Shown: positions 32,530 through 43,628, numbered from the stretch's first letter. The stretch is DNA of 64,000 nucleotides from Diploptera punctata (GCA_030220185.1 JASPKZ010003844.1:753001-817000); one strand, 5' to 3'. The notes: generated from the sequence alone by a model not told the origin. Numbers and translations are program-made.

Positions 32530-33320
32530 CCAATGTATCTACCTAATATAGGATTTCCACTTTACAGCAGTTCGCCCTTGATTCCTGCTTTTCAGAGATT
32601 CCTATCTTCCCATTGTCTCTCTTCTATACTCCTCTTCATCATGCCATCATATATTCCCTCATACCATGTTCTTCTATTTCTCCCCCTTTCTGCCTGGTAC
32701 CATCCAATCTAACACCTGTTTAGGCCACTGGTCTTCCGACATCCGTTGTATATGTCCATACCACTGTAAAGCTCTCTTTGTTATACTTTCGATAAAGTTT
32801 TTTGTCCATCCATTTCTTGTCTGATATATGTATTTCGAATATGTTGTAGCCTGGATATTCTCATACTTCTCCGTAATCCATCCATGTATGTCGCCAAGAT
32901 TCTTTTCTGCATCCTTTCATTGTCCAGCTTTCTGATCCATATGTAAGTATACTTTCTATTATGATGTGTACAATCTCTTTTTTTGTTTTTCTGGTCAAAT
33001 TTCTATTCCATAAAAGACCATTCAGGGATCTAATCGCCTTCCTTGCACAATTTACTCTGTTAATAATATATTTTTCACAAGTACCAGATTTATCTATTAT
33101 AGATCCAAGATGTTTAAATTCTTCAACACGTTTAATTATAATATTATTTATTTGTAGGTCTTCTGAATTTCCTCCGATTACCATATATTCTGTTTTAATA
33201 TAATTTATTTTCAGTCCATCTATCTCAAATGCATCTACCAACTTTCTAATCATATATTCTACATCTTCTTTATCTTGTCCTATTATAATCTGGTCATCAG
33301 CGAATAATAAATTGTGCAGT
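32530..33320 (-). mobile_element. RTE-C LINE 3' half
   Basis: On the minus strand, LLFADDQIIIGQDKEDVEYM (catalytic FADD, near 33295), GLKINYIKTEYMVIGG, EEFKHLGSIID, ARKAIRSLNGLLWNRNLTRK and TYGSESWTMK are readable over ~150 codons. The rest of the C-terminus continues to about 32530 in broken frames. Confidence 0.85.
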
Positions 33321-34235
33321 AAACGTATATAAAATATATGAAATTAAAAATACTATATTCGCCGGGAACCAACATGGGCCACAAGAGTTAAAAGAGAGGG
33401 ACTGCCTATGATAAGGACACTGATCTGAATCATTCGATATTTATAAATAATTGTGTATAGTTTATCTAAGCTCTGTGACGTTTTTATGTTAATATTTTTT
33501 ACTTCGAAAAAAAAGAAAAAGAAACAAGAATTGCAAGTATTTACATGCCACTTATATCGTTGCCAACTAGATAGCCTAATGAGTTTGTCATTCAGCTATC
33601 ATAAAATAAAGTATTTTTCTAGAAAATCACTGTTGTTTATTTTTGTGAATATTGCTTGAAGACACGTTTATAACTTGGCTGTAACAGCGAAGTTAAAAGC
33701 CCGAAACGTATTTACAAAAAATGATTGAAATGCCTAGTTGTTTTTATAAACCGGAATGTGAGGAACATAAATTGCATAACATCAAACAAGATTCTTTCTC
33801 GTGAAGGTCGTAATTTCATTATGACATGTCCCGTCTTTCATATTACAGCCAGATTGGCATCTGCAGTTCAATTCTTGGCGACGGAACACATTACATAGTA
33901 ATACTATCGACAATTTCATCAATCTTCGCCGTATTCATTTTATCATTCACTTATCAACTGTTGATAACTTTATAAATCACGGTAACTAAAGTTAAAATTT
34001 ATTTTAAAAGCAGGTTATATAGATATTTATAAATAACATTATGTTCATTTGCATATGTCAGATTCATAATTGGAAAGACTTTTCATTATCTGTTCTGTAT
34101 TGTATTACCATAAACGTATTTACGTCTGTACTTATGTTTTATTTTCTGCACTTTTGTGCTAGAGCAGTCTATCAAATTTAGAGGATAAAGAAGGTATTAA
34201 TTGTATTAATACGTTGTTGGTATAAGCTGATGAAA
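33321..34235. other. Unassigned; GAAACG motif near 33700
   Basis: No gene over ~900 bp. 33660-33780 contains AAAGCCCGAAACGTATTTAC followed by a TTTTTATAAACCGG stretch, a pattern often met at retroelement ends, but no coding is near. Confidence 0.35.
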
Positions 34236-34239
34236 TATA

Positions 34240-34543
34240 ATTTATTAGGGAATAGCGAGGGGATATTAAGTGGTCAACATGCACATTCTATTAAGAAACA
34301 CTAAGTAAATTGGAGCTGGAAGTAAATATAAATATAAGTAAATAAATGGTTACACGTAGAAATACATTATAATGGAACTGGGCAGTTAATAATAAACAAG
34401 GGAAATTTTAAAGAAGTGGCTGAATTCAAATGCTTAGGAACAATAATAACAAATCGAAATAAGGTGGAGGAAAATTAAACATAGGTTCAAATCTGTAAAT
34501 GCATGCCATTACGCATTATAGGGACTCTTCTCATTTCTATTTC

Positions 34544-34545
<2 letters not shown>
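34240..34545 (+). mobile_element. RTE-A LINE fragment, degenerate
   Basis: Reads NKGNFKEVAEFKCLGTIITN with stops around it; corresponds to the region just after the RT domain. It is interrupted by the TA tract and continues at 34610. Confidence 0.75.

Positions 34546-34546
<1 letters not shown>

Positions 34547-34590
<44 letters not shown>
34547..34590. repeat. (TA)n microsatellite
   Basis: About 20 units, then TGTGTGTATG. Confidence 0.95.
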
Positions 34591-34592
<2 letters not shown>

Positions 34593-34609
34593 ATGTAATT
34601 CTTCTAGAT

Positions 34610-34795
34610 AAGAACAATTGTTTCCTGTAGACTCCGATGGCTGAGATGATAGAGGGGCATGGAAGCTCTTTATAGGATAACCAGAGCGAAAGCACCCAGT
34701 AGGTTGACCAAGAATGAGGTGGGAGAATAGTTAACCATTATTTGAGGAAGGAAAATTATACGAGATGTTGTTTGGAAAACCCTTAATCTACGACA
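34610..34795 (+). mobile_element. RTE-A LINE fragment, degenerate continuation
   Basis: AAGAACAATTGTTTCCTGTAG ... CCAAGAATGAGGTGGGAGAA with deletions; last recognisable segment TTATTTGAGG. Confidence 0.7.
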
Positions 34796-35144
34796 TCGGT
34801 CCAATAGCTTTACGTCCCTTTCGGAGGGAGCCATACTCAGGCATTTATTCCCTAAAAAAATCCTAGGACCCGACCGATGGGCCTTGCGAGTCATAAAATA
34901 GACAGAGAATATGGGCATTTTTACCAAAAATGCTAGAATTATTCTTAAATAAAAATATTCTAACCACATCACCTGCTGATTCCATAAAAAAAGTTAAATT
35001 TATAACAAAAAATAAATAAAGTGTTTTTAAATTATTATACTTCCATTTAAATTTCCCTAAAAATATTAGGCTATTTTATGAATCGGGAATGGGAAAGTAT
35101 TGAATAACAGTAGAAGGATAGGAATCAAAATAAATATAAGTAAT
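34796..35144. other. Unassigned sequence
   Basis: Nothing recognised. Confidence 0.4.
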
Positions 35145-35205
35145 GTCAATTAGGTGGTTTGAACCCGCGAACCATGAACCATAGACGAACATGGTATTCA
35201 TTATT
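35145..35205 (-). mobile_element. tRNA-like (SINE-E-type) remnant
   Basis: Reverse complement has CGCGGGTTCAAACCACC (B box) after a decayed A-box region; no body defined. Confidence 0.35.
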
Positions 35206-35409
35206 CCACCTTTACCGAATATGCATAACTTCTCTAATTTAATTTTAATAGCATATTGAAATTATGATTTGGATGTAATGGTTTAGGTAAATGAAATTCA
35301 AATAAGGTATTTGTCTTGACGACTGGGGAAAATTAAAACAATGTCTCGTTGATAAGTCCGCGAATTAAACCGGGTATATTTAAAATATGAGTCTCAAATG
35401 CTACTACTA

Positions 35410-35531
35410 TAGGGTTTCCAGTATAAAACCGGACCCTCTGCGGCTGGCAGAGTGAAATGCGGACGAGGAGAGAGCGCAGCCTGACGGGCGAAACCCCGTG
35501 AGGCGTGTCCGGTTTTATATTGGAAGGCCTG
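35410..35531. mobile_element. ~120-bp GC-rich hairpin MITE
   Basis: TTCCAGTATAAAACCGGAC and GTCCGGTTTTATATTGGAA are 19-bp arms with one mismatch, extending to AGG/CCT ends with TA on both sides. The inner ~70 bp is unusually GC-rich (CTGCGGCTGGCAG, GAGCGCAGCCTGACGG). Confidence 0.6.
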
Positions 35532-35719
35532 TATAAATCTAAGCCACTTCGCTCGGGCAATTTCATTTAAATTGTCATGCTTCCTTTCCTCTTCTTCTAA
35601 GACTGAACATTTTACACTTCGTTAATTTTTTTCTCTCAATATAATATTTTCTGCATTAACGATATAAACCCAAGGTTATTTAAGGAATAATTTTATATAT
35701 TAGTGAATATATACTCTTC
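35532..35719. other. Unassigned sequence
   Basis: Nothing recognised. Confidence 0.4.
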
Positions 35720-36060
35720 TTCCTATTTATTCATAATTTGTAGGATTTTCATCCTGTTTATTTCCATAATCACTCCTCGGAGGAAGACGTATTGGATGTG
35801 CATCCACTGTCTATCCATCTCTTGGCTGGTCTTCCTCTTGTTCTTTTCCACAATCCAAGAATAATCCACAACGGGCGGATGGGGTTCGTTAGTCCTGCAA
35901 GACAACCCATCTAGAGGAGACAACTCCGAAATAAAACGGAGCAGGCTGAGCTCTGGAGCTCGATGAAGGCAATCGGTCTAGCGAGGAAACGCCGAATAAT
36001 AAACCCGCCATGAAAACGGGCTAGCAACCCACTTCAAGGTGTATATTATACATTGCTCGC
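35720..36060 (-). mobile_element. LINE-like 3' fragment shared with 39345-39425
   Basis: The minus strand reads RTRGRPAKRWIDSGCTSNT, a GRP..RW.D block of LINE C-termini, and ends in the TTTCATCCTGTTTATTTCC (plus) segment also present at 39345. The part beyond 35880 has no match in the window. Confidence 0.5.
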
Positions 36061-36652
36061 AGTCCCAAGTATCAAGCCTCGGATAAAAAAACATAATAGT
36101 ATAGTCTGGAAAATATCTGTCAGAATATCGAGGCTATAATTTAATTTTCCGAAGAGCATGATAAAGCCTGTAGTGGGATCACTTTGGAATTGAATTTTCT
36201 GTCTCCTATACTACCTCATGGTTAAAAAGAAACCAATAGCTATAAAATTTACCTTGAAATTCTTTCGTTTTACCTTACTTCGTTCTAACTCTTCTTTGCC
36301 TCTATGCCTGTCTATCCATCGATTTCCAGTAAAAATAAACGCTGCTGGCTTCGTGCCAGGCGATTAAGTCAATGATCACAAACATGTGTATGTCCCTTCT
36401 GCAGTGGCCATGAATTCAGTGAATTAGAACACGTAATATGCAGAAATCATTTTGGAGAAATTATAGTTATACAGATAGCTAATTTTGGTGCAGAAAACAA
36501 CTGTATTTTGCCTTTTTTTGTATAACTAGATTGATGGAGAATATAATGATCTTTATCTTCTTCACATTCATCTTAAAATTATACTACGACTATATATGAG
36601 TCTTCCCTTGCTCTGTCTTTAGATAGTATTAAGTATTATTTTTATTATTTTA
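36061..36652. other. Unassigned sequence
   Basis: No feature recognised. Confidence 0.4.
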
Positions 36653-37453
36653 CTAGCTAATACCCGGCGTTCACTGCTACCCCTAAATAAATGAAAATTA
36701 ATGTGCTTTTATGTTTAGTTGAATAAGTAAAGGGAAAAATAATTATAAATTTATATTTTTTAGATACCCCGTGCTGATTACACGCCGTTGCCCGGGAATC
36801 TACTTATCCCGATCTTCTTGACATAAATGAGCTGAAATACGAAAATTAATGTGTTTTATGTTTAGTTAAATAAGTGGAGGGAAACATTTATATCGTAATT
36901 ATTTTTAGATACTCCGTGCTGATTACCCAGTGGTACCCGGGAATCTACTTATCTCGATCTTCTTGGCATAAATGAGCTAAAAGACAGAATTCGTTGTTGT
37001 GAGTTGTCCGTAAAAGAATACCCGCCATGTGCTGCTATGCGTGCACAGGAATCTACGTACTTGTCTCGATCTTCTTGGTATCAATGAAAGATAAAAATGG
37101 CTATTGTGAGTTATCCGTAAGAGATAAACATATGCTGTCGCGTACTTTTTTGTAGAGCTTTTTGGGATTTTCAATTCTATGTAGGCCTACATTAATTTTG
37201 TGTGTTTTTTATGGTTTAGGCAGCATAAGCCATTTAAGCGTCCAAATAGCTACTTTTTCACGTTTTCCACTACAAAGGGCTGTTTTTAAGGGTGTAGGAG
37301 TTGAGCATCACAACTCTCGTTTGGCCTATGTTCATCCCGGGAATCTCCTAAACATTTAGCAAGAAGCCCCATCACAATCGTATCAACGGCATGGCCGAAC
37401 ATAAAGTACGAAGAAACTATCAAATAAACAAACACACATTTTTATATATTAGA
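36653..37453 (-). mobile_element. HEL non-autonomous Helitron-like element, complete
   Basis: Read on the minus strand: A|TCTAATATATAAAAATG at 37453, the conserved ~300-bp 5' part, three internal ~150-bp units each with a GCCCGGG-type block, and a terminal hairpin plus GGGTATTAGCTAG|T at 36653. Both terminal rules (5' TC after A; 3' CTAG before T) are met. No ORF. Confidence 0.82.
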
Positions 37454-37900
37454 TTTAATGTTATAGAGTAAAATTTTGTATGGAGCAGAGGTATGGATGT
37501 TAAGCAGAAAACATGTTAATAAACTGTATGCACTGAAAATGGACTTCTGGAGACGATCAGCCAGAATACCGAGAAAATATAAAATAATGGACACAGAAAT
37601 ATGACGTCTTGTGAAAGTGGAAGAATAAAGTGTCATCACAATTGAAAGAAAACAACTACAATGATACGGACATGTACGTTACTAATAGAATGGGAGGAGG
37701 AATGGTACCCAGGATTGCACACGAATGGGAAATTAAGCGGAGAGGAGGAAGAGATCGACCTGCTACGTCTCTGGATACAGAATGTGCATATGTCAATGGA
37801 AACATTTGGTGTAGTGGAAGATGATGTACAAGATCGGGACAAATGGCGTAACATCATAAACAGTGTAGAGTTATGAAAAGTAATATCTAACATTGTGTAT
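37454..37900 (+). mobile_element. RTE-C-type LINE 3' fragment
   Basis: Reads LYGAEVWMLSRKHVNKLYAL in one frame, then LLIEWEEEWYPG in another, and DVQDRDKWRNIINSVEL at the end, the usual final segment of this LINE group. It abuts the Helitron at its 5' side. Confidence 0.7.
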
Positions 37901-37989
37901 TTTAGATGTCAGTATTATAACTTATTTAATATTTTGATATTGTTCGACTGGAGACATCTGTATTGAGGAGAATTCTCATTAAATAAAAT

Positions 37990-37993
37990 GATG

Positions 37994-38034
<41 letters not shown>

Positions 38035-38092
38035 AATACTAATAATAATAATAATAATAATAATAAAACTAATAATAATAATACTAATATTC
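37990..38092. repeat. (AAT)n/(ACT) tract
   Basis: Trinucleotide repeats leading into the SINE-B 3' end, consistent with its tail (minus strand). Confidence 0.93.
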
Positions 38093-38430
38093 CATCCATA
38101 GTAATTCCGTCCGAAGGGAGGTCCTTCACTGCAATCATAGCATTTTCATGCTATGCTTGCAGCTTTACTAGGAAATTGTAGGTGTGGTAGCTTCCCGTTG
38201 CTTTCCACACCGGTGAAGGATAATGATGATGGTGATAATGATAAGGATGATGATTATGGCCATATGATTTCGGGGACCGTTTGGGCCTTAAAGTTTTGCT
38301 GACATTTGTCTTATAGGTGAGGAAAAACCCCGATAAAAACCTCACCCAGAAAAACTGCCCCGATCGGGGATTGAACCCGGGCCCGCTGCGTGACAAGGCA
38401 GCACGCTATCTCGAGATCACAGCGGTGGAC
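38093..38430 (-). mobile_element. SINE-B, full length
   Basis: On the minus strand: CCACCGCTGTGATCTCGAG head, GCCCGGGTTCAATCCCCGATC (B box with one change), CACCTATAAGACAAATGTCA, the variable ATCATC region, and the CTTCGGACGGAATTACTATGG end. The most complete copy here, ~340 bp. Confidence 0.9.
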
Positions 38431-38454
38431 ATATAATACTGATAATGATAATTG

Positions 38455-38502
38455 TAGTAATGATAATAATAATAATAATAATAATAATGATAATAATAAT
38501 AA

Positions 38503-38549
<47 letters not shown>

Positions 38550-38568
38550 ATAATAATAATAATAATAC
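38455..38568. repeat. (AAT)n and (ACT)n tract
   Basis: AAT units, then 15 ACT units, then AAT again. Confidence 0.95.
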
Positions 38569-38814
38569 TTTATTTATCGACGCGCTTTAATAGCTAAGAT
38601 CATTAGTGTCGAATTCAAATATTGGCGAAAGGAACGACAAATTTTGATCACAGACCTCTTCTTCAAACTCAAGTTTGTTTTACGTACCGTAATCTACGTC
38701 ACGGGGCTCGAATTTATTTCACTTATGAAGGATTTTTATGCCCTGGAAAACCCATCGGTCCATCACTCTGATCACGGGAAAGCGTCGCTGTCTCGCATGA
38801 AGCTGTCCCGTTTT
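38569..38814. other. Unassigned sequence
   Basis: No recognisable feature. Confidence 0.4.
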
Positions 38815-39175
38815 CAGTCACCGGTCGGGACAAGTTACCTCGGTGATGTTTTTCTTTCGCGGGTTTTCCTCAAAATATTATGAATCTTTAAGGTTCAAAC
38901 GTTCCCCGAATATCATCTGGCTATCAAAATTATCCTTATTATATTCGTCATGTTTAGTATGATTGTGAGGGTGAATGGCATGTTTCCTCTTAAATGTTCG
39001 TGTTATCTCGGATTAGGCTTTGGGTTGATCTTTTCTCTCATTCGGAAATGCTCTCCATGTCCTTTTGTGGTCAAAAAACGTGTGTATGATACAAAATTTT
39101 AAAATATTTCTCCCGAAATGTCATTTTACTGTCAGGCCCATGTAGCGTGGGACATGTAAACGTACGTATAAAGTG
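38815..39175 (+). mobile_element. SINE-C
   Basis: B-box region (TCACCGGTCGGGAC), GGTGATGTTTTTCTTTCGC, CCGAATATCATCTGGCTATC, TTTAGTATGATTGTGAGGG and CAGGCCCATGTAGCGTGGGA in family order. Confidence 0.7.
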
Positions 39176-39204
39176 ATATATTAAATTACGTAAGAAGAAG
39201 AAGA

Positions 39205-39290
39205 AAAACATCAATCGACTTCAGCCTGATTTATAACCAGGAACCTTGAGATCGAAGGCGAATGTGGTAACCACTAGTCCACCAGGACTG
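39205..39290 (-). mobile_element. SINE-E tRNA-like head
   Basis: Reverse complement: TCCTGGTGGACTAGTGGTTA (A box), ACATTCGCCTTCGATCTCAA, GGTTCCTGGTTATAAATCAG (B-box region). Matches 2318-2400. Confidence 0.55.
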
Positions 39291-39344
39291 ACTTAATCAT
39301 TTAAGTTGTATTTCTTCATCTTCTTCTTCTTAAACTTAATTTGT

Positions 39345-39425
39345 ATGATTTTCATCCTGTTTATTTCCAAAATCACTCCTCGGAGGAAGACGTATTGGAT
39401 GTGCATTCACTGTCTATCCATAAGT
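39345..39425 (-). repeat. Repeat shared with 35720-35820
   Basis: About 80 bp nearly identical (TTTCATCCTGTTTATTTCC, CTCCTCGGAGGAAGACGTAT); LINE 3' end inferred. Confidence 0.65.
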
Positions 39426-39474
39426 TGTATTTAAAAATGGATATTTCTCATGACCCCAGGTGTCATCAACTACA

Positions 39475-39605
39475 ATAATATCATTGAGCAACAAAAAGAA
39501 ACTTTTTTGTTGTCTCAGAAAGAAAAATATGTGATTCTGATAGTATTTGTTCTCCTCAATTCAAATATGATATCGGTTTTTCTCCATCATACAAGGTTTC
39601 CGAGA
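39475..39605 (-). repeat. Repeat shared with 62640-62775
   Basis: GAGCAACAAAAAGAAACT, TGTGATTCTGATAGTATTT, TTCAAATATGATATCGGTTT and AAGGTTTCCGAGAG in both. In the other copy this lies just downstream of the conserved ORF at 62830-62990, so it is probably that element's 3' region. Confidence 0.7.
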
Positions 39606-40508
39606 GTTTGTTTGTTTGTTCGTACTTTATGCGCGGCCATACCGTTGATCCGATTGTGTTGGGGCTTTTTGCAAAATGTTCAGCAGATTCCCGGGATGAA
39701 TATAGGCTAAAAGAGAGTTGGGATACTCAATTCCTACACCCTTAAAATCGCCCTTTGCAGTGGAAAAGTGAAAAAAGTAGCTCTTTGGATGTTTAATGGC
39801 TTATGCTGCATAAACCATAACAAATACACAAAATTAATGTACACAGAATTGAATATCTCAAAGAGCTCTACAAAAAAGTCCGCGACAGCATATGTTTATC
39901 TCTTACGGATAACTAACAATAACAATTTTTGTCTTTAATTGATGCCAAGAAGATCGAGACAAACATTAGCAGCACATGACGGGTATTCTTTTACAGATAA
40001 CTCACAATAACTAATTTTGTCTTTTAGCTCATTTATGCCAAGAATATCGAGATAAGTAGATTCTCGGGCAACACCGGGTAATCAGCACGGGAAATATTAA
40101 AATAATTACGATATACATTTATAATTATTTTTCATTTTACTAATTCAACTAATCATAAGAAGTACATTAATTTTTGCCTTTCAGCTCATTTATGCCAAGA
40201 AGATTGGGATGAGTAGATTCCCGGACAACGCCGGGTAAAAAGCACGAGGTATCTAAAAATAATTACAATATAAATTTTCCCCTCTACTTATTTAACTAGA
40301 CATAAAACACGTTAATTTTCGTATTTCAGCTCATTTATGTCAAGAAGATCGGGATAAGTAGATTCCCGGGGAACGTCGGGTAATCAGTACGAGATATCTA
40401 AAACGTATACATTTATAATTATTTTTCCTTTCACTTATTCAACTAAACATAAAAGCACAATCATTTTCATTTATTTAGGCGTAGCAGCGCACGCCGGGTA
40501 TTAGCTAA
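39606..40508 (+). mobile_element. HEL Helitron-like element, 5' end trimmed
   Basis: Starts at GTTTGTTTGTTCGTACTTTATGCGCGGCC, so about 20 bp of the 5' terminus is missing. Three internal units end with CGGGTA-like blocks at 40075, 40232 and 40377. The true end is GGCGTAGCAGCGCACGCC (hairpin) + GGGTATTAGCTAA at 40508, followed by T. Confidence 0.8.
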
Positions 40509-41088
40509 TAGCCTAGTATATAAAAATGAGAATTATCTAGGAAATATATAAATGGAAAAATTAAAAAGGAATGACAAAAGCAAGAGAGCAAACAAAGAAA
40601 ATAAAGTGATTTCCCCACGGCTTTAAGGCTCTCTCCTTTATAAACAATCAGCATGACGTATCAGGCGGTTTGATAGACTTCCGCGATGACAGCATTTGAC
40701 ATCAGAATAAGCGTATTGCACTCAATTCCGTTTGAGACTGAGGCCATGGTGTTTGCCAGAAGGTTCAGATCAGTATAAAAGTTCAGACCATATCGAGAAT
40801 CGAACTCTCAGTCTTCTGGCTTGTAGAATTACCTTAACTGATTACATGAATGGGGCCACAATAGTGAAAGAAATAAAAAATCATGGAAAGGAAGTGTGTA
40901 TTTTGCTTTTGGCTGTGGCCTTCGATCTTGGTAGCCGAATTTCAATAATTTGCACTTAAATATAATTATTTAATAATTAATATGTGGCTATCATAGAATA
41001 CCTGAATTTTATGGACAAAGATAATTATAAAAAATAGCTTTTTATACTATAGAACAGAAACTTGGGCAATGCTTATACTACAGATATA
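40509..41088. other. Unassigned sequence
   Basis: No feature recognised. A 75-codon frame at 40732-40959 has no known domain. Confidence 0.4.
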
Positions 41089-41666
41089 CAGGGTGATTCA
41101 AAATTGACTTTACAACTTTACAAGCTTATAGAAATTTATTTAGAAGACGTACAGAATTTATTTTAATGTCATATGATAGCACAACTCATCAAGTTTTCAA
41201 CGACATAGTTTTATAGTACCTAGTTCTCTCACCGCGTGCGCTAACGTAGTTCTTATCAAAATGGCTGCTTTCACAGGTGCCGAGCGTGCTCGTTGTGTGT
41301 TTTTGTTCGAAGAAACTAAATCTGCGACAATTGTTCAGCGTAGATTTCGTACCCAGTATGGTAAGGATCCTCCTAGAAGGCCAACAATTTATTCTTGGCA
41401 CCAAACATTTGTTAGGACTGACTATTCTGTTAGTCATTCCAAGCATACTGACCATCCACGTACGGCTGAAGCTGTGGTTGAACAAGTGAGGGATAGCTTT
41501 GCTCGGAGACCTAGCGCACGCGGTGAGAGAACTAGGTACTATAAAACTATGTCGGTGAAAACTTGATGAGTTGTGCTATCATATGAGATTAAAACCAATT
41601 CTGTAGGTCTTCTAAATAAATTTCTATAAGCTTGTAAATTTGTAAAGTCAATTTTGAATCACCCTG
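41089..41666 (+). mobile_element. Mariner-like TIR element, ~156-bp TIRs
   Basis: Ends CAGGGTGATTCAAAATTGAC on both sides, with TA duplications (41087-41088 and 41667-41668). TIRs 41089-41244 and 41512-41666 are about 95% identical by eye. The 578-bp element retains only the N-terminal coding part of a transposase, so it is an internally deleted, non-autonomous copy. Confidence 0.88.
41261..41566 (+). CDS. HTH-only transposase N-terminus ending in the TIR
   Basis: Open for 101 codons without damage. Residues 1-60 (MAAFTGAERARCVFLFEETK ... PPRRPTIYSWHQTF) form the helix-turn-helix found at the N-terminus of a group of insect mariner-like transposases. Residues 61-85 continue (HPRTAEAVVEQVRDSFARR). 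The last ~16 codons (SARGERTRYYKTMSVKT) are read from the right TIR and supply the stop. The DDE/D catalytic domain is deleted. The product, if made, could bind TIRs but not cut; expression is not shown. Confidence 0.5.
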   Translation: MAAFTGAERARCVFLFEETKSATIVQRRFRTQYGKDPPRRPTIYSWHQTFVRTDYSVSHSKHTDHPRTAEAVVEQVRDSFARRPSARGERTRYYKTMSVKT

Positions 41667-41834
41667 TATTAATGGAGCTGCAAAGGAATTTTGGAGGTCG
41701 GCAAGAATATCAAGGTAATATGGGATTCAAAATGTTAGAATAAGAAATTATCTTACATGTAAGTAAGAAAAATGTTTTAGAAGCTATAATATAAACATAT
41801 TTAAATGTTAGGCATTTAAAACAGATGCTCGAAA

Positions 41835-41857
41835 ACATAATAATAATAATAATAATG

Positions 41858-41902
<45 letters not shown>

Positions 41903-41998
41903 GCTTTATTTTACCTGGCAGAGTTAAGGCCTTAAGGCCTTGTCTACCACTCAACCAGGTTTAAAAAAAATACAAAAGAAAAGTCTTAAATCTAAATT

Positions 41999-42043
<45 letters not shown>

Positions 42044-42490
42044 GATTACAAGTTATGAATACAATACAATTAATATTTATAATGTATTTTGATTTACTCT
42101 AAATTTAACGAATTAAATATATAATATGTACAAGATATATAAAAAACGAGGAAAAGATTAATGACATAGCATAAAATTAAATAAATAGAGAACAATTAAT
42201 TATTAGACAACAGGTAACTGTATAAGCGTGACTTAAAGGTGCCAAGTGTGCGTCAACCCCTGATATCTTGAGGAAGGAGATTCCAGGATCGGGCGGAGGC
42301 TACTGTGAAGGAAGTAGAATAGGAGGAAGTGCTATGAAGAGGAATTGTTAGCAGACTGCTATCTTGTGACCTAGTGTCAACGAGCAAGATATTAAATTGG
42401 ATGGCCGAATATAAAAGAGGAAAGTTTATACCACGACAATGCAGGACGGTTGGGATAAGAAGGGGTATGACCTGAAAGGGACCATATGAA
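41835..42490 (-). mobile_element. CR1-like LINE 3' end
   Basis: The minus strand from about 42480 reads SFTVASARSWNLLPQDIRG then LGTFKSRLYSYLL, the classical end of the ORF2 C-terminal domain in CR1/L2/Jockey-type LINEs. A ~300-bp 3' UTR follows (GGCCTTAACTCTGCCAGGTA) and a (TTA)n tail (AAT on plus, 41838-41901). A TA tract lies within (42003-42040). Confidence 0.7.
42003..42040. repeat. (TA)n microsatellite
   Basis: About 19 units. Confidence 0.95.
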
Positions 42491-42989
42491 GAAGATACTA
42501 TGAACAGTAAATTTTGACGAGATGGTTTTGGATTGAATAAAAGTAATTTCTAGCGGAATAATCCTTAAATAAAAATCAAGAGATTACAAACTTGACTAAA
42601 ATGTTTAAGCATATAAGATTATTTATTGAACAGTTTAATAGACATTATAATAAAGATCTGTAATCTATTTATAACCATATTTTATTATTATTATTTTCCA
42701 TTTTATTCTAATTTTGCATTAGACGCTTTTAAGTTAATGATGTGCTCTTAGTATAATTAATTTAATGATAGCCTAATTTATAATTGGAAATATATAATAT
42801 TTATTCATGATGAAGTAAAAGACAACACATTATGATTTTAATTTAATAAAATAATATAAATTAATAATAATTGTATTAGTATCTTTTATTTAATGGCGGT
42901 GACGGTATTCAACAATTTATCGGTCGCGGTGGACACCCTGCAAGGCAAAACAAATCAACCTTATGTTGAACGAGTATTTCGTGAATTTT
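42491..42989. other. Unassigned, AT-rich
   Basis: Nothing recognised. Confidence 0.4.
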
Positions 42990-43378
42990 ATTAGCATGGA
43001 CTAGTGGTTATGCTCCTTGCCTCTGGTTACGAGGGTCGCCGGTTCAAACCCGGCCACGGTCGATGTAATTTTAGGACGGAAAAAATCCAAGGAGTAAGTC
43101 CTTCAGGATGGACTTTAAGCTATGGGTCCCGAGTCTGGAGATTTTCAGGCTCGTATAAGATCCTTAAGTCTGAATAAAGAGGCCTCTAAGCAAAATTTAC
43201 CGACATCAACGTATTAGTAATACTTTAGTTCCCTGTTAGATTTCTCCTTGGGTCGGTGTGTTGACCGCATGGCATCTACGAGCAACTAAGGTAACTAAAA
43301 CTTAACATGGTCTAGTAACTCCTTATAAAGGAGATGCTATGGGCCAACAATGGGCTATGCCATTGTGTATATATATTG
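42990..43378 (+). mobile_element. SINE-A, full length
   Basis: tRNA-like head ATGGACTAGTGGTTATGCTC (A box) and GCCGGTTCAAACCCGGCC (B box, perfect), then a body with GGACTTTAAGCTATGGGTCC, CAGGCTCGTATAAGATCC, AAGAGGCCTCTAAGCA and GGAGATGCTATGGGCCAAC. Best copy of the family in the window. Confidence 0.85.
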
Positions 43379-43401
43379 CAGATTTTCGCGGATATAAGTA
43401 C

Positions 43402-43563
43402 GAATAAGAAAGTTTTCTTGGGTTTTCCGAGTCTTGGATTCAAGTTCGGACTCTGGCCACTGATCCTTGATAATGACATGTGAGATCATGCCGAAACGTC
43501 GGAATCAGTGGCCAGAGGCCGAACTTGAATCCAAAGCGCGGAATATCCAAGAAAACTTTCTTA

Positions 43564-43566
<3 letters not shown>
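43402..43566. repeat. Inverted repeat with ~65-bp arms
   Basis: Arms AATAAGAAAGTTTTCTTGG ... TTGGATTCAAGTTCGG ... TCTGGCCACTGAT and their complement pair over 43402-43467/43500-43566. The ~32-nt centre contains ATGTGAGATCATGCCGAAACG. Confidence 0.8.

Positions 43567-43567
<1 letters not shown>

Positions 43568-43627
<60 letters not shown>
43568..43627. repeat. (AT)n microsatellite
   Basis: About 28 units with one C interruption. Confidence 0.95.
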
Positions 43628-43628
<1 letters not shown>

